A DNA stretch of 64,000 nt from Archilochus colubris (lineage: Eukaryota > Chordata > Aves > Apodiformes > Trochilidae): contig CM041084.1 in assembly GCA_023079485.1 (NCBI GenBank), positions 22,286,609-22,350,608 of the forward strand, given 5' to 3'. Below, piece by piece: positions 12,401 to 24,400 of the stretch. Within the stretch, counting starts at the first letter, position 1, and each line of letters opens with the position of its first letter. Below the pieces are notes generated by a model. The model ran no database searches and had not been told where the DNA came from. It was given only the letters and a program-made list of their open reading frames with translations. Position numbers and translations under genes: made by a program.

Positions 12401-15400
12401 CAAGGCAAGGTTGTGGTACAGCAAAAAGGGGACTAGGTGGGTAAAAAGTAACTGTGCATCAGTGTACTTACAGCACTTGGTATTGAACCTTCAGAGTTTG
12501 CTCTAGGATCTGTCAGCAGACTGGCACTATCTGCATAGTTGTCTTTGCCAGTTCAACAAAATATTCTAAATGTAAGGTGATACTTCTTTTTATGAGTGAC
12601 TTACTTGTTTTCAGGTAAAGTAATACTGCAAAAATCAAATGCTCATTAGATCTTGGAGGACTTTTAAAACATTTTTTTTTTCTTTTTAATGGCTTCTCTC
12701 TAACTGGCTAGTAGCTTTCAAAGGGAGGGGAACAGTTGATGAGTAGATAAAATGGGTAGGTCAGTGCTGGCATATGATCCCTATGAAGCACCTAAAAAGC
12801 TTTGTATATTGGGACAGCACAATATGTTTCCTTCTATCACTGAAGTTTTAGAACTCAGGTTACTGAGTAGTGTAGTTTCAGCTAGTTCCTTTTGTCCTTC
12901 AGTATTTTTCATTTCAACAAAAAGTGGACCTTATTTCTTGACCTGCAATAATTTCTATACTACGTCAGATACCTCTAATGCATTGTTCTTGTTTGAAAGT
13001 TGTTTCAAAGAGTGTATGTAGCTGCACAGTATTTAGTCCTGAGCTTCAGGCCAGAGAAATATGGTACATTTGTGGCTTTAAGGAAACAAGAAAATAATTG
13101 TAAATAATGTTTTTCCCTTCTCTCTTCTCTGTGGAAGATGGATTCCCCTGTTCTGCCTGTAGATCGGTCCACCAAATCTGTCCTGCTGCAGAAATTGATA
13201 ACTCTTTAGCCTTGTGCTGATAAGCCTTGAAGATTTATAAAACTGTTTTAGACTTTATGTAAGATCTGCCAACATCCTCTGCAGAACTGAGTAGGTCCCT
13301 GTGGCTGACACACGAACAAATAAAGCTTGATTCCTGTGAAAAGAGAGATTTGTGTCAGACTTCAGTTTTAGTAACTAAGTTGTCAACCAGTGCTGTAACA
13401 TCTAATTCTAAAAATAGAGGCTTAGTTGAGAGTCATCTTATGCCAGGACTCCAAAGGTGCCAAACTTAATCTTCTGACACTTAAAGGATTTAAAGGTCTT
13501 GTCAGAGCGTGGTCCAGCTTTTTCAGGAGGATTCAGAAAGTATTATTACACTGAAGCCTGATGTATTACTGGCTCTAAACCCACTGCTTCTTAGCAGAAA
13601 TTCTTTTGCTGTTTGCTTCCTCAGTTTTGGGGACTCCTTTTCCAAGAAATGAACTTGTTTAAATGAATTGGAAGAAGAAAAATTACTAGAAATGTAGTAT
13701 TAGAGCTGTTTTTACCAACCCCTTAGATGTATCACCTCAGATTTCACATGCAAACTTCTTTTTACAGGAGTGTCAGTATTCCTTCTTGGAGATTTTAAGC
13801 TGGGAAATTTCATTCTTAAGCAAGCCAGCACTTATCTTTTCCTTGAATCCCAACATTAGTAACATAGCTGGCTCACCTCAGGCCAATCCTGGAACTATTG
13901 GTGCATTGTTTCAGTTCCTTATTTTTATCCTATGTTTGGACTAGAAACATCTGGTTCCATTTACTGTAGAGATAACTATACTAGATAGACTCTCCTGAGT
14001 TACTTCAGTTTAATTTGTATTATATATGTATTTGTATTATATCTACACACACATATATAAAACTATATATTGTATTAATTTATATAATTTCAGACTTTCT
14101 GATTTGGGAAATCAGAATTCTGATTTTAGAAAAAAATTCCTTCAAAGTATCTAGAAATCAAAAGATATTTAATGACTTTTTAATCACAGGGAAAAATATA
14201 TTTTGTGAATCCTATGCCAGCATTTTATTTATTTGATGGTTTTACATTTTGCACACACCAAAGTGAAGTGAGAATATTGCATAGTTGTAGGACTATGTAT
14301 GCGTCTCCAATAAAGTAGTTTTACAGCAGAGTGCCTGAGAATGCTAGCTGCTAGTTTTCCTAGATATGATAATTTAGGGAACTGAATAGTTTTACAAAAG
14401 GCTCTAACACTTTTTTGCCAATAAAGGTGCCCTGCTGCATCTGTTTCCTGCTGCCAAACTACCCCAAGATTTTTCTCATTCTTTAAGAGGATACAGAAAA
14501 GGAGGAACTCGAAAATTTGTATATGAAATGTTACATGGATTCTAAATGACTGGAATCTATTTAAATTATGAGATATTTAAAGAGATGTAGATGCCTGGTT
14601 TAGCAGATAAAAAATTGAGTTCAGATTTCCAGTTCTGGTGCCTGTAATTTTTTGTCTGTTAAAACATTTGACATGCTAAAATTAACCACTGGATGTCACT
14701 CTTGTTTAATTTGTATGTTGGTCACTGTAAATGTGTGGTACTGCAACTGTTCATTTTGCTATTAGCAAGTATATTAATACATGCATACAAAAAATCTTCA
14801 TATAGTGCACTCAGTGTTGAAAAATGATTAGCACCTGGAGAAGTGTGGCAGGTGTCCATACACTAATCCTGAAAAATTGTCATTAATTCTGTCAGAAAAA
14901 ATAACAGACAAATACTGTTTGGCATTTGCTTTATAGTTCTGTAATTCTTGTATGGTCTATCCAGCAGTTAAGTGAAGCTGAGCTTTTTCTATAGCAGGCC
15001 ACAAAGCTTAAGTGCCTGCATTCAGCAGAGCATATCTGCACATGCACAGCTCACTTGTACTGCCTGGGCTCAGCATTTTTCAGAATCACACAGCTGGTGC
15101 ACTCAGGTAAATCCTTGTTCATTCCAGAACAGGGAAGGCAGCTGCCAAAGCAGTTCACACTAACTGCTTTCCTGGGGGCAGTTTGAGATTGGATAGTGAG
15201 GGTTGTTGGAAAGATAAATTGTTCTGGCATCAAAGGCTTATGAACTATCAATCTTCTTCCAGGGGGAAACAATGGACTTAACTGTGCATGTGCAGTACAT
15301 TTACTTTAAAATGGGGTGTGACACATGGGGAAAATGGCAAGTAGGAGTCCTGCTTCTGAAATAGTCTGCCACCTGTTCCTAAGAGCCTTTAAATTGTGCT

Positions 15401-18400
15401 ATGAAGTCTGAAGGGCACATGACTACATTGAATAATTACTACACTTGGGTAATATCACAGTGAAAGGATAATTCTTCAAATTTGTCAGTTACACTTATCA
15501 ATGAAATTTTACATGACTCTGAAGAAGTATGTTGGCTCAGACTTAAACTCTTTTTGAAAATAAGTCAAATAACTAAGCAGTGTTTGCATAGTAGTGAAAT
15601 CGCTTTTCCCTCCTATTATGTTTACCTTCCCTTCTTATTTTTCTAGTAGACAAGATGAAGAAGAAGAAGAAGAGCTAACTAGGAAGAGAGAGGAACGAAG
15701 ACTACAATCTCTTCAGAGGTACGTCTTGACAGCTTGATATGTAGCTAAAATCTGATTAGGAACCTGTATTTCCATAAATGAACAGAGAGCAAGAAGGTTG
15801 ATGCTTACTGTGGCAGGTACCACAAATGCTTTGTGCCTGTTCTGTGCCAGCCAAAAGCAAACAGAAGAGGTGTGTCTGAAGTCTTGTCTAGTCTTTCCTG
15901 GACTGATGCCTGTCTGTGGTCTGAAGTACTACTGAAGTGAGGCTGGGAATCAGAGGTGAAAATCACTTTTATGTTCATTTGATAACTGGTCCTTTTTCTT
16001 TTAAAATCTGATGGGAAAGGCAGAGAAGTTGATAGATAACTACTAGGAATTTTGCTCAAGAAAGGGGAAACTTTGTCTCAGATCTCACTTTAGATTAATT
16101 TCACATTTTCATCCTTCTTGTTAAAGCTGTAATACATTGTAGAAAGAAGTGCAAGAGTCAGCAGTCATACAGTGCTTCTCAGTGAGAACAGCATGTTTTT
16201 TGCTGCTTAGTTCTCCAGTGACTTTTCATGGTTTTTATACTATTTGTCAGATGAACAATTTTTATGGGTAGGACCCAGATAAATACAAGGCTAATGTTGC
16301 TTTTCTATCATAACTTCTTTTTATGGTCTTTGTTTTGGCAATGCAAATGGATTAACTTCAGCAAAATAAGAAGCGAGTCCTACCCAAAGTAATGCTAGGT
16401 TTGGAGCTGTCATGTGTGGGTTTGAATCCCCATAGGCTGAGAAGGAAACTGATCTCTGGCTTTCTGCTTCCTGATTATGTTCTCTAAGTACTTGGCTGCT
16501 AAGTAGCAGGTGGGCACCTTCACTGCCTTGCTCATGCCTGCTGTTTTCTCCTGAACTCAGATGGGTTGTTAATGAGCAGGGACCACAGGGAGCAAGGCAT
16601 ACATACTTCCAGGTGAGATCCCTTGTGGAGCTTTTGCCTGAAGACATTGTGTTTTGCTATTACAATTACGCATGAGGCAAGGCAGGTAGGCAGGCATGCT
16701 TGGTTTGGTCAAAAGTTACATTTTTGAGTGGATTCAAAAGTGGGATCCAATAAGGTTCTCAAATGTACCAACTGTCTCAACTGTCTCAACTCCATACAAA
16801 TCTGTTTTCTGATTTTGAATTGCCACGTTTTATAAGCAAATACAGCAACTGTTTGCCCCAAGTCTGGCAGTGGTTGTGACAGGAGCAGGCACTGTGATGT
16901 TAGGAAGCAGAGTAGATTCTGTTGGATGGGTTAAATTGATGTGTTCTTTAGCCTTGTACAAAATTGTTAAACTTGTTTGCAACAGAAAGAATTAGAACAG
17001 GATACAAATGGGACTGTTTAACAGAACTTTGCAGAGCCTCATATAGTGCAAACCTTGAATGATTATCTTTCATTTTGTGATTTTTGATTGGTTGTTTTAG
17101 AGCATTTACGTACTGACAGTTTAATGTATCTCAGTTTTCTACTAGCTGTTTAGTACAGTTTAGTAGCTTTTGAGCTTGCCAAATTTAAACTCACCAAGTT
17201 GTCTTTGTTCTGCGTTTGTACTGCCTTAGTGGCAGTAGTTTGTATTCTGCATTTGTACTTTTTTTAGGGAAGTGTAAGCTTAAAAGTAACTGTCTGCAGA
17301 GGAAAGATGAGAATTAGGTGTCTCATAGTGTAGTTGAGCTAAAATTAGTGTTTAGAAAAATGCTAATTGTAACAGTGCCACTAATTTAACCCTTTAGATT
17401 GTGTGTAGAGGCATTCTATTTCTCATGTAACTGAGCTGCTGGTACCAAGAGCATTCTTACTTTTCTTTTATGACAAAGGCACAGCATTCCTTAGCTCTAT
17501 GCTATGCCAAATTTGCCTTGCAGAAAGCTATTCATGTTTCTGTGGGGATTTTGAGCTTTTTATTCTGCTGAGTGCATTCAGGGAACTGTCCCAGCACATG
17601 AGATTGCTGGAATCCATAGGATACAAGGAAAGCACAAAACCAGGGATGTGAGGAAATCGAAGAAAACACTTATTTGGGGAAAGAGCATAGAGTACTTCCA
17701 TTTTTACATTGTAAGGTAGTATCAAACTTTATCCAATAACAATGCATGCAGATTTGCTTTCACAAGCATCTTAACTTGTGAGCTGAAAGCCTTGTACTTG
17801 AACATGCACAGAAGGCTAAGAAATAGGTGCCCGCTTTAGGAAGTGTGTTCACATGTAGTTGTACCATACAGTTTCTCAGATAAGTGATGCTGAAGACTTG
17901 GAATGAATGAGAGAAAAGGTAATTTTTCCACCTGTTAATGCACTTCTTACCAGAGAGAGCACAAGCAGAAGGATAGTGTGAATGGGATGTTTCTTCAGTA
18001 ATGGTTTTGTGCCTTTATGAGGAGAGGGAACAGTCACATTTTGTTGTATGACAAAACCGCATCCTTTGTCATAGTGAAACATACATTCTTAACATGACAC
18101 GTTGCTCAGTTAAATCAACATTTACTAAGTTTATTGTGAAGTAGATTTGTGACCAAGTGCATAGGGGATGACTGTGTACCAAAACCTTTCCACTGTAGTT
18201 TGTGTATCAACTTTAAATTTTTTGTACAGTTAATCTGTAGGAAGTCTGATACTTCTGGATTGTAGACTTTGATGTGCACACACAGAGCAAGTGGTGTTTC
18301 ACCAGACAATTAGCAAAACAGAGTGAAGACCAACTCCATTCCCGAATTACAGCCTGGGAATAACGATTGCTGGGAGCAGGCTGCTCTGCCAGAATGATTG

Positions 18401-21400
18401 CAGCAGCCCTCTTTCCTAGCTTCTCAGGAATGTGTCTGTGAATCAGAGAAACCGTTCAGATTGGAGGCAAGAGGTTAGCAGCAGCATATTTCCCATGTTC
18501 TAAACATGCATACCTGGTGTGTGTGTGGTTGGGGCATCCTGGAAAAACACGAGGAGCTGGCTGCTTCCAGCTACCAGGGCACCTCATGGTACCTGTTGCT
18601 TGCTTCCTGTAATTCCTTAGAAGGATGAATTGCTATTAGCAGGCTGTAGAACAGACTCATAGTCTCAGCAAGGTATTTTTCATCAGCAAGCTGGAGAGGA
18701 AAACACTGTATTATACTGTATGGTTCTTCCACAACTGCAAAGTTTTTGTGTAGTTTCTGAAAGTAGTTGGATAGATATTCAGGCTAATAACATAGCAAGA
18801 AAATAGGCCAACTTTGGCTTTGCATCTGCCTGTTTTGTGTGTTTTTTGGGTTGTGTGTTTTTTGCGTTGTTTGTTTGTTTTCCTGTGGTATGCAGCTATT
18901 TCATATACTACTATTCAGGTCGTTTGGCAATGGAAGGAAAACGGGACTACTCTGAGATTCATTTAATAATGCCATTAGTGAATGGTAAAAAACAGTAAAG
19001 AGGCTGAAGCTGCCTGTGACTGTCTTCTCTGAAGTAAATAGCAGTAAGACTAGAGGAAATGTCCTGAAGTTGACCAGGGGAGGTTTAGACAAGATATTAG
19101 GAAGAATTGCTTTACTGAAAGGGTAGTCAGGTGCTGGAATGGGCAGCCCATGGAGGTGGTGGAGTCACCATTCCTAGAGGTATTTAAAAACTGCAGATGA
19201 GGTTCTTCAGTACATTCTCTGGGCATGGTGGTTTGTTTTGAGTTTTTTATTTGGGTTTTAGTTTGTTTTGGGGGTTTGTGTTTGGGGTTTTTCTGTTTGT
19301 TTGTTTTCAGGGGTTGAGGTAGTGTTAGAAATCTTGTCAGCTGTGATAGTTCTGTGATTCTGTGACTTTTTTGGAAGCTTCAAGATAGCTGCAGCACCTA
19401 GTATGTTCTGGCTTTTCAGGTACACAGTAAAAGTCTGCTTTGTAATTTTAAAATGTCTTTGTGTTAAAATTCAGCTTATTACAGATATTTAGGAAGTGTC
19501 TTTTTGGGATACCTAGGTAGCTGTTAGAATGAAGAGTAAGGGTAATGACGTTGTCCCTCTACTTGTCTTCACAATGGCAAAACTAGCTGTCATGTCACTG
19601 AGTTGAAAATCACTGGTGCTATATAGAGCTTATTTATTCAGAGTGAGGGGCAGGAAGAGAAGGAAACCTGGATTTAAGTTTGACTAGTGCTCAAGGGAAA
19701 CAAATATCTTACTGCATAGCTTTATTCCTTTGACTTTGTCATCACTAACATGAAAAATAATTTTTAAAGAGAACATTGAGTAGTAAATTGGTTTTTGCAC
19801 AGTCATCTAATTGTTTACAGCTGCAAATGCATGGTACACTTATAGTAGATTTGTATAAATTATATCCTATGCTTTATACATTAGAAGTTGATAAAGAAAA
19901 GCACTGAGCTTTTCTGAGCTGCCAAGTATATTTTGGTATTGTACTGGTAAGGGAGAAAGGATTGTAGTTCATTTGTGTCACGGTTTAACACTGGCCCGGC
20001 AATTAAACCGAATAACAGATGCTCTCTATTAGTGTCTCTCTCCTCCTTGATAAAGAAAGGAGAGAGAATAAGGGAGAGAGACTTATGGGTTGGAAACTAA
20101 ACTACACAACTTTAATGAAAAGTAATGATAAATAGGAAAAATTACTAAATATATACAAATATACAAGAAAATGGATACCACATTCCTCCCCCTCTCCCCC
20201 AATAACTCTCACGTCACCACCGAGGCTGTAGGGCAGCCCTGGGAAGGTCCAGGCTGGACTCCTGGAGTCGGCAGCAGTCGGGAACCGGAGGCAGGAACAC
20301 ACAGATGTGGGCTGGCATGGATCAGGACCACAGGCAGACGAATGGACGGGATCCTTCCAGGATGCTGGGTGAAGGAAGGGAGGAAGGGAAATCAGGAAAT
20401 CCAGAAGTCTGGAAATCTGGAAATCCGGAAAAGATCTGGCTCGGCCCTCGTGATGCCTCAAATTTATACTGAGTGTGACATATATGGGATGGAATACTCT
20501 GTTTGGTCAATTCTGGCATCTATCTTGTCTGTTCCTCCCCAAAGGAGGGCTCAGGTGGGACCTCTTTATCCTCCTGGACAGTAAAATGTTTTCCTCAGAG
20601 CTGAGCAGTGTCCTTGGCTCTGCATACCAGTTTCTAGCAGTAACTATAAACATCAAGTGTTATCAATCCTAGAAGCACACACTGGCTGAGAAACTTGCTG
20701 TTAATTTCAGCAAGTGCAACTACTTACAAGAGACTTAGCTAAAAGCAAAAATACAAGACAGAAAATCACCTTTATCCCGGCCCAAACCAGGACAATTTGT
20801 GAGAAACCAAGTATGGAAAATTATGATGTAAATTGTTAGTATTAGGAAAAATGCCTTCTTGGCTTACAGCAGTTGGGACAAATTGTATGAAGAGCCAAGG
20901 ATTTAGTGAATAGAAGATGGAGTAATAGCAGTAGTATTAAGAAACAGAACTCAGAAGGCTGTCATGTGGCTTCAGTTGCCTGGAAAGCCAACTGTATCCT
21001 GGGCTGCATCAAAAGAATCCTGACTGGCAGAAGGTGATTCTTCCCCTCTGCTCTGGTGAGACCCCACCTATGGTACTGTGTCCAGTAAGACATAGAAAAG
21101 GACATAGAGATCTTGGACCAAGTCCAGAGGAGGGCCACAAAGATGATCAGAGAACTGGAGCACCTCTCCTATGGTGAGACACGTTAAGAGAGTTGGAATT
21201 GTGCAGCCTGAAGAAGAGGCGTCGTTTGGGACACCTTATAGCTGCCTTCCAGTACAGGAGGGAGTCTACACGAAGGCTGGGGAGGGCCTTTTTATAAAGG
21301 CATGTAATGACAGGACAAGGGGTGATGGCTTTAAACTGGAAGAGGGCAGGTTTAGCCTAGACTTAAGGAAGAAATTCTTCATTATGAGGGTTGTGAGACA

Positions 21401-24400
21401 TGGGCATAGGTTGTCCAGGGAAGGACTCCTCCCTGGAATTGTTCAGGGGTGGGTTGTATGGATGGGACTTTGAGCAACATGGTCTTGTGTGAGGTGTCTC
21501 TGCCTGTGGCAGGGGGGTTGGCACTAGATGGTCTTCAAGGTCAGAAGTAGAAGGTTTTGAGATGTGGTTTTCTCATAATGATTTCTCTGCATGCTCTCCA
21601 CAAGTGCCATTGCAGGGAAAGGCCGGTTCAGCCCTTCAGCTCTGTGGGAAGCAGGATAATTGTTTCTGGGGGCACACAGGACCTGATTGGCAGTAGGAAT
21701 TGTTTGGAGGTAGAATATGCATGGGGCAGATGGGATCTTTGGTGAATTGAGCTGTTGGTACTTAACAGCTTTGTGCTGAATATGTGCAAATTAGAATCCG
21801 GTGAAAGTCACAACTTGTCTAACTGGGCTGAATTTTGGTAGTGGCAATGAAGTGTGGGGTTTTTTTCATGTTAGAGAAACATTATTTTGCCAAATTCTGT
21901 GCCCTTTTTTCAAAAAGTATAAAAACCTGGATCGTCCTACTTACACAGTTTTGTGGGAGCTTTTTTGCTTGTTTTTAAATTAAGCAGCTATCTTAGTGTG
22001 ATTTCCCTTTGAAATACAGGAAAATTATCTGAGGAATGGTGGAATTATTTCCATTTAAAGTTCTTTCATTATTCCCCCTTCACTTTTGCAAAGGAGAGGG
22101 GAGAAAAAAATAATTGACTTGTCAGTTGGCTTATGTGAACAATTAAAATTTGGCATTATTAGATACAGTTTTGAAAACTGTCTTATTACAGGTTAGACAG
22201 GATACTAGAGGTATCCAGTTGTTATGTAGCACAATAACTGAATTTATTGTCTGCAAGGATGCCATGATGGATTTTAGAAAAAAGTAGTTTTTGTGTATAT
22301 TTGCTCTTTTACTTAAACAAATCAGTAATACACTTTTTATCTTTTTAGAGTTATATTGTATTAGGATTCTGAGGCACACTCTATTCACAGCTTATTTTTA
22401 TAATTATGGTTCCTGCTGGAAAGGAAGGGAATCTTCCAGCCCTTCCAGTCCCTTGCATCCTTTATGTACAGACAAATACCTCTTGTGTCTGTGTGCATGC
22501 GTGTACATACATGTGGGTGCATTACTTCTCTATAGACAAAACAATATTTTCTTTATGCTTGTAAATATGTCTTTTACATTATTGATTAGCAAGACACTAT
22601 GGTGAATCTTTTCTATATATACATTTTATGTATCTGTAATATATATAACTATTAAATGTAATTTTAAAAAACTCGTAGTTGCATACTAAATTACACAGTT
22701 ATCTTTCAGATGTAATTATCTAGTTTTGCTTATAGCTCAAAACAATCTGAATATTCTGATGCCTTTATTTGTTGCAGGAAACTTGAAAGAAAATGGAAGC
22801 ATGATGAAATCCGCAAGAAGTATGGTATGTGGTAATCCTAATATGGTACTAAATTGATCTCTTTTTCATAATTATTATTAAAATTCACAGCACAAACAAG
22901 CTGCGTTTTGAGCAGAAGAACTAATGAAGCTCAGTTTCTTACTGATGCTTCATTTCTGTCACCTGAACACCTGATCTCATCACTGTGATGCTCCTGTTCT
23001 CTTTCTGCACTGACTCATCACTAGACAAGACACAATGTAGCTGGATGGGGTGTTTGCTTGGAACGGACACTGAAATATATTGTCTCTTCCTAAGCAAGAG
23101 TACTGATTTTGGCTTTTTTTGTTTTTCAACGTGGTAAACCAATCTGTTGAAACTGGCTAGTAGGCTAATGGTTATTGAAGGAGGATAGACTGGCTAGTAG
23201 ATAGCAAGCTTTTAAAATCAAGCTTTAAAAAGGATGGAGGGTGCAGCCCAAGGTAGGGATTAAAATTTTTTAGTTTTTCTTTGTTCTTAAGTGGGGCTGT
23301 GGTCCAGTACCAATAAGAGAAGTATATTGCAGGACTGTAGGACCTGCTGTGTTTTATGGGAGCCTCTTATTATCTAGGCTTGTCTGTGCTTGCACTTTTC
23401 ATTTGATTTGTTCATAGGGTTAATAGTGCTGTGTATTCAGAGACAAAGATGCTCACACTATGCAGCACTTTTTATTATGCAAATTGCACTAATGTCAGAG
23501 AAGGCGATTCTAGGGGTATGAGCAGTCACTCAGAACTCTTAATTTTCATCTTCTTGTTAAACTGATTGGCAGAGTCTGGGAATGCCTATATAAATCTGCA
23601 GCCTGCCCTTTGTCTGATGCAGAAATGATACAGACAGTCTCTATAGGGAATTCTCTGCCTGGGGAACATTTGCAAAAGTATGCTACTTGGCTAAAAAGGA
23701 GGAAAAATTCTGTTATGCTTGAACTTCATTCCTGTGGTATTTTATAGGATAATTGACCCTATAACCCAACCATAATTCAGTTTCAAGAGGTTTAAGTGGT
23801 TGACAACAATAGTCCAGACCTTAAAGAAACCAAACAGCATCATAAAAGGCACTCTTTTTATGCTTGTTCCTCCTTAGAAGACACCTTAAAGTCTGTCTCA
23901 ACAAGTCTGAATTATTGAGGTAGATCTGATGAAGCATTTGAGACCATGGCTATGTCTTCTAAACAACATGCAGCAGTCTGTACAGGGCTACCTATAGCTT
24001 TGCATCTCCTTAAGGCAGTGCAGCTAAGAGGAGTGAACAAAGTCCTGCTTTGAGTGTAGTAGTTCATGTATCAAAGCACTGCCTTGAGGTTAAGTGGTGT
24101 TTGAAAGGCTGTGTTCAGTTATATTCTGCTTGTGAAACAAGTTAACTTGTCTTGATGGCCCTACATTTTAGTGAAGACACATCTCTGTTTTCAGTGCTTA
24201 ACTTTCAGACCTTCACTTCATGCTTTTTGTATCTTGGAGTATTAGAGTTTCCTGAGGAACGTGGCTGTATAATTCTGTGCCTCTGGAATATATCCACCAG
24301 ATTCAACAGATCTTGCTTGGAGCTATACTATGCACACAGTTGAATGAGAGTTAGTGTAATTTTGTCTCCACTTGAAGCATGTTAGTCTATCAATTTAATT

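Noticed and set aside
20171..20584. 137-codon ORF in intron 5
   Set aside because: It lies wholly inside the solo LTR and runs opposite to the LTR's sense; no protein motif.
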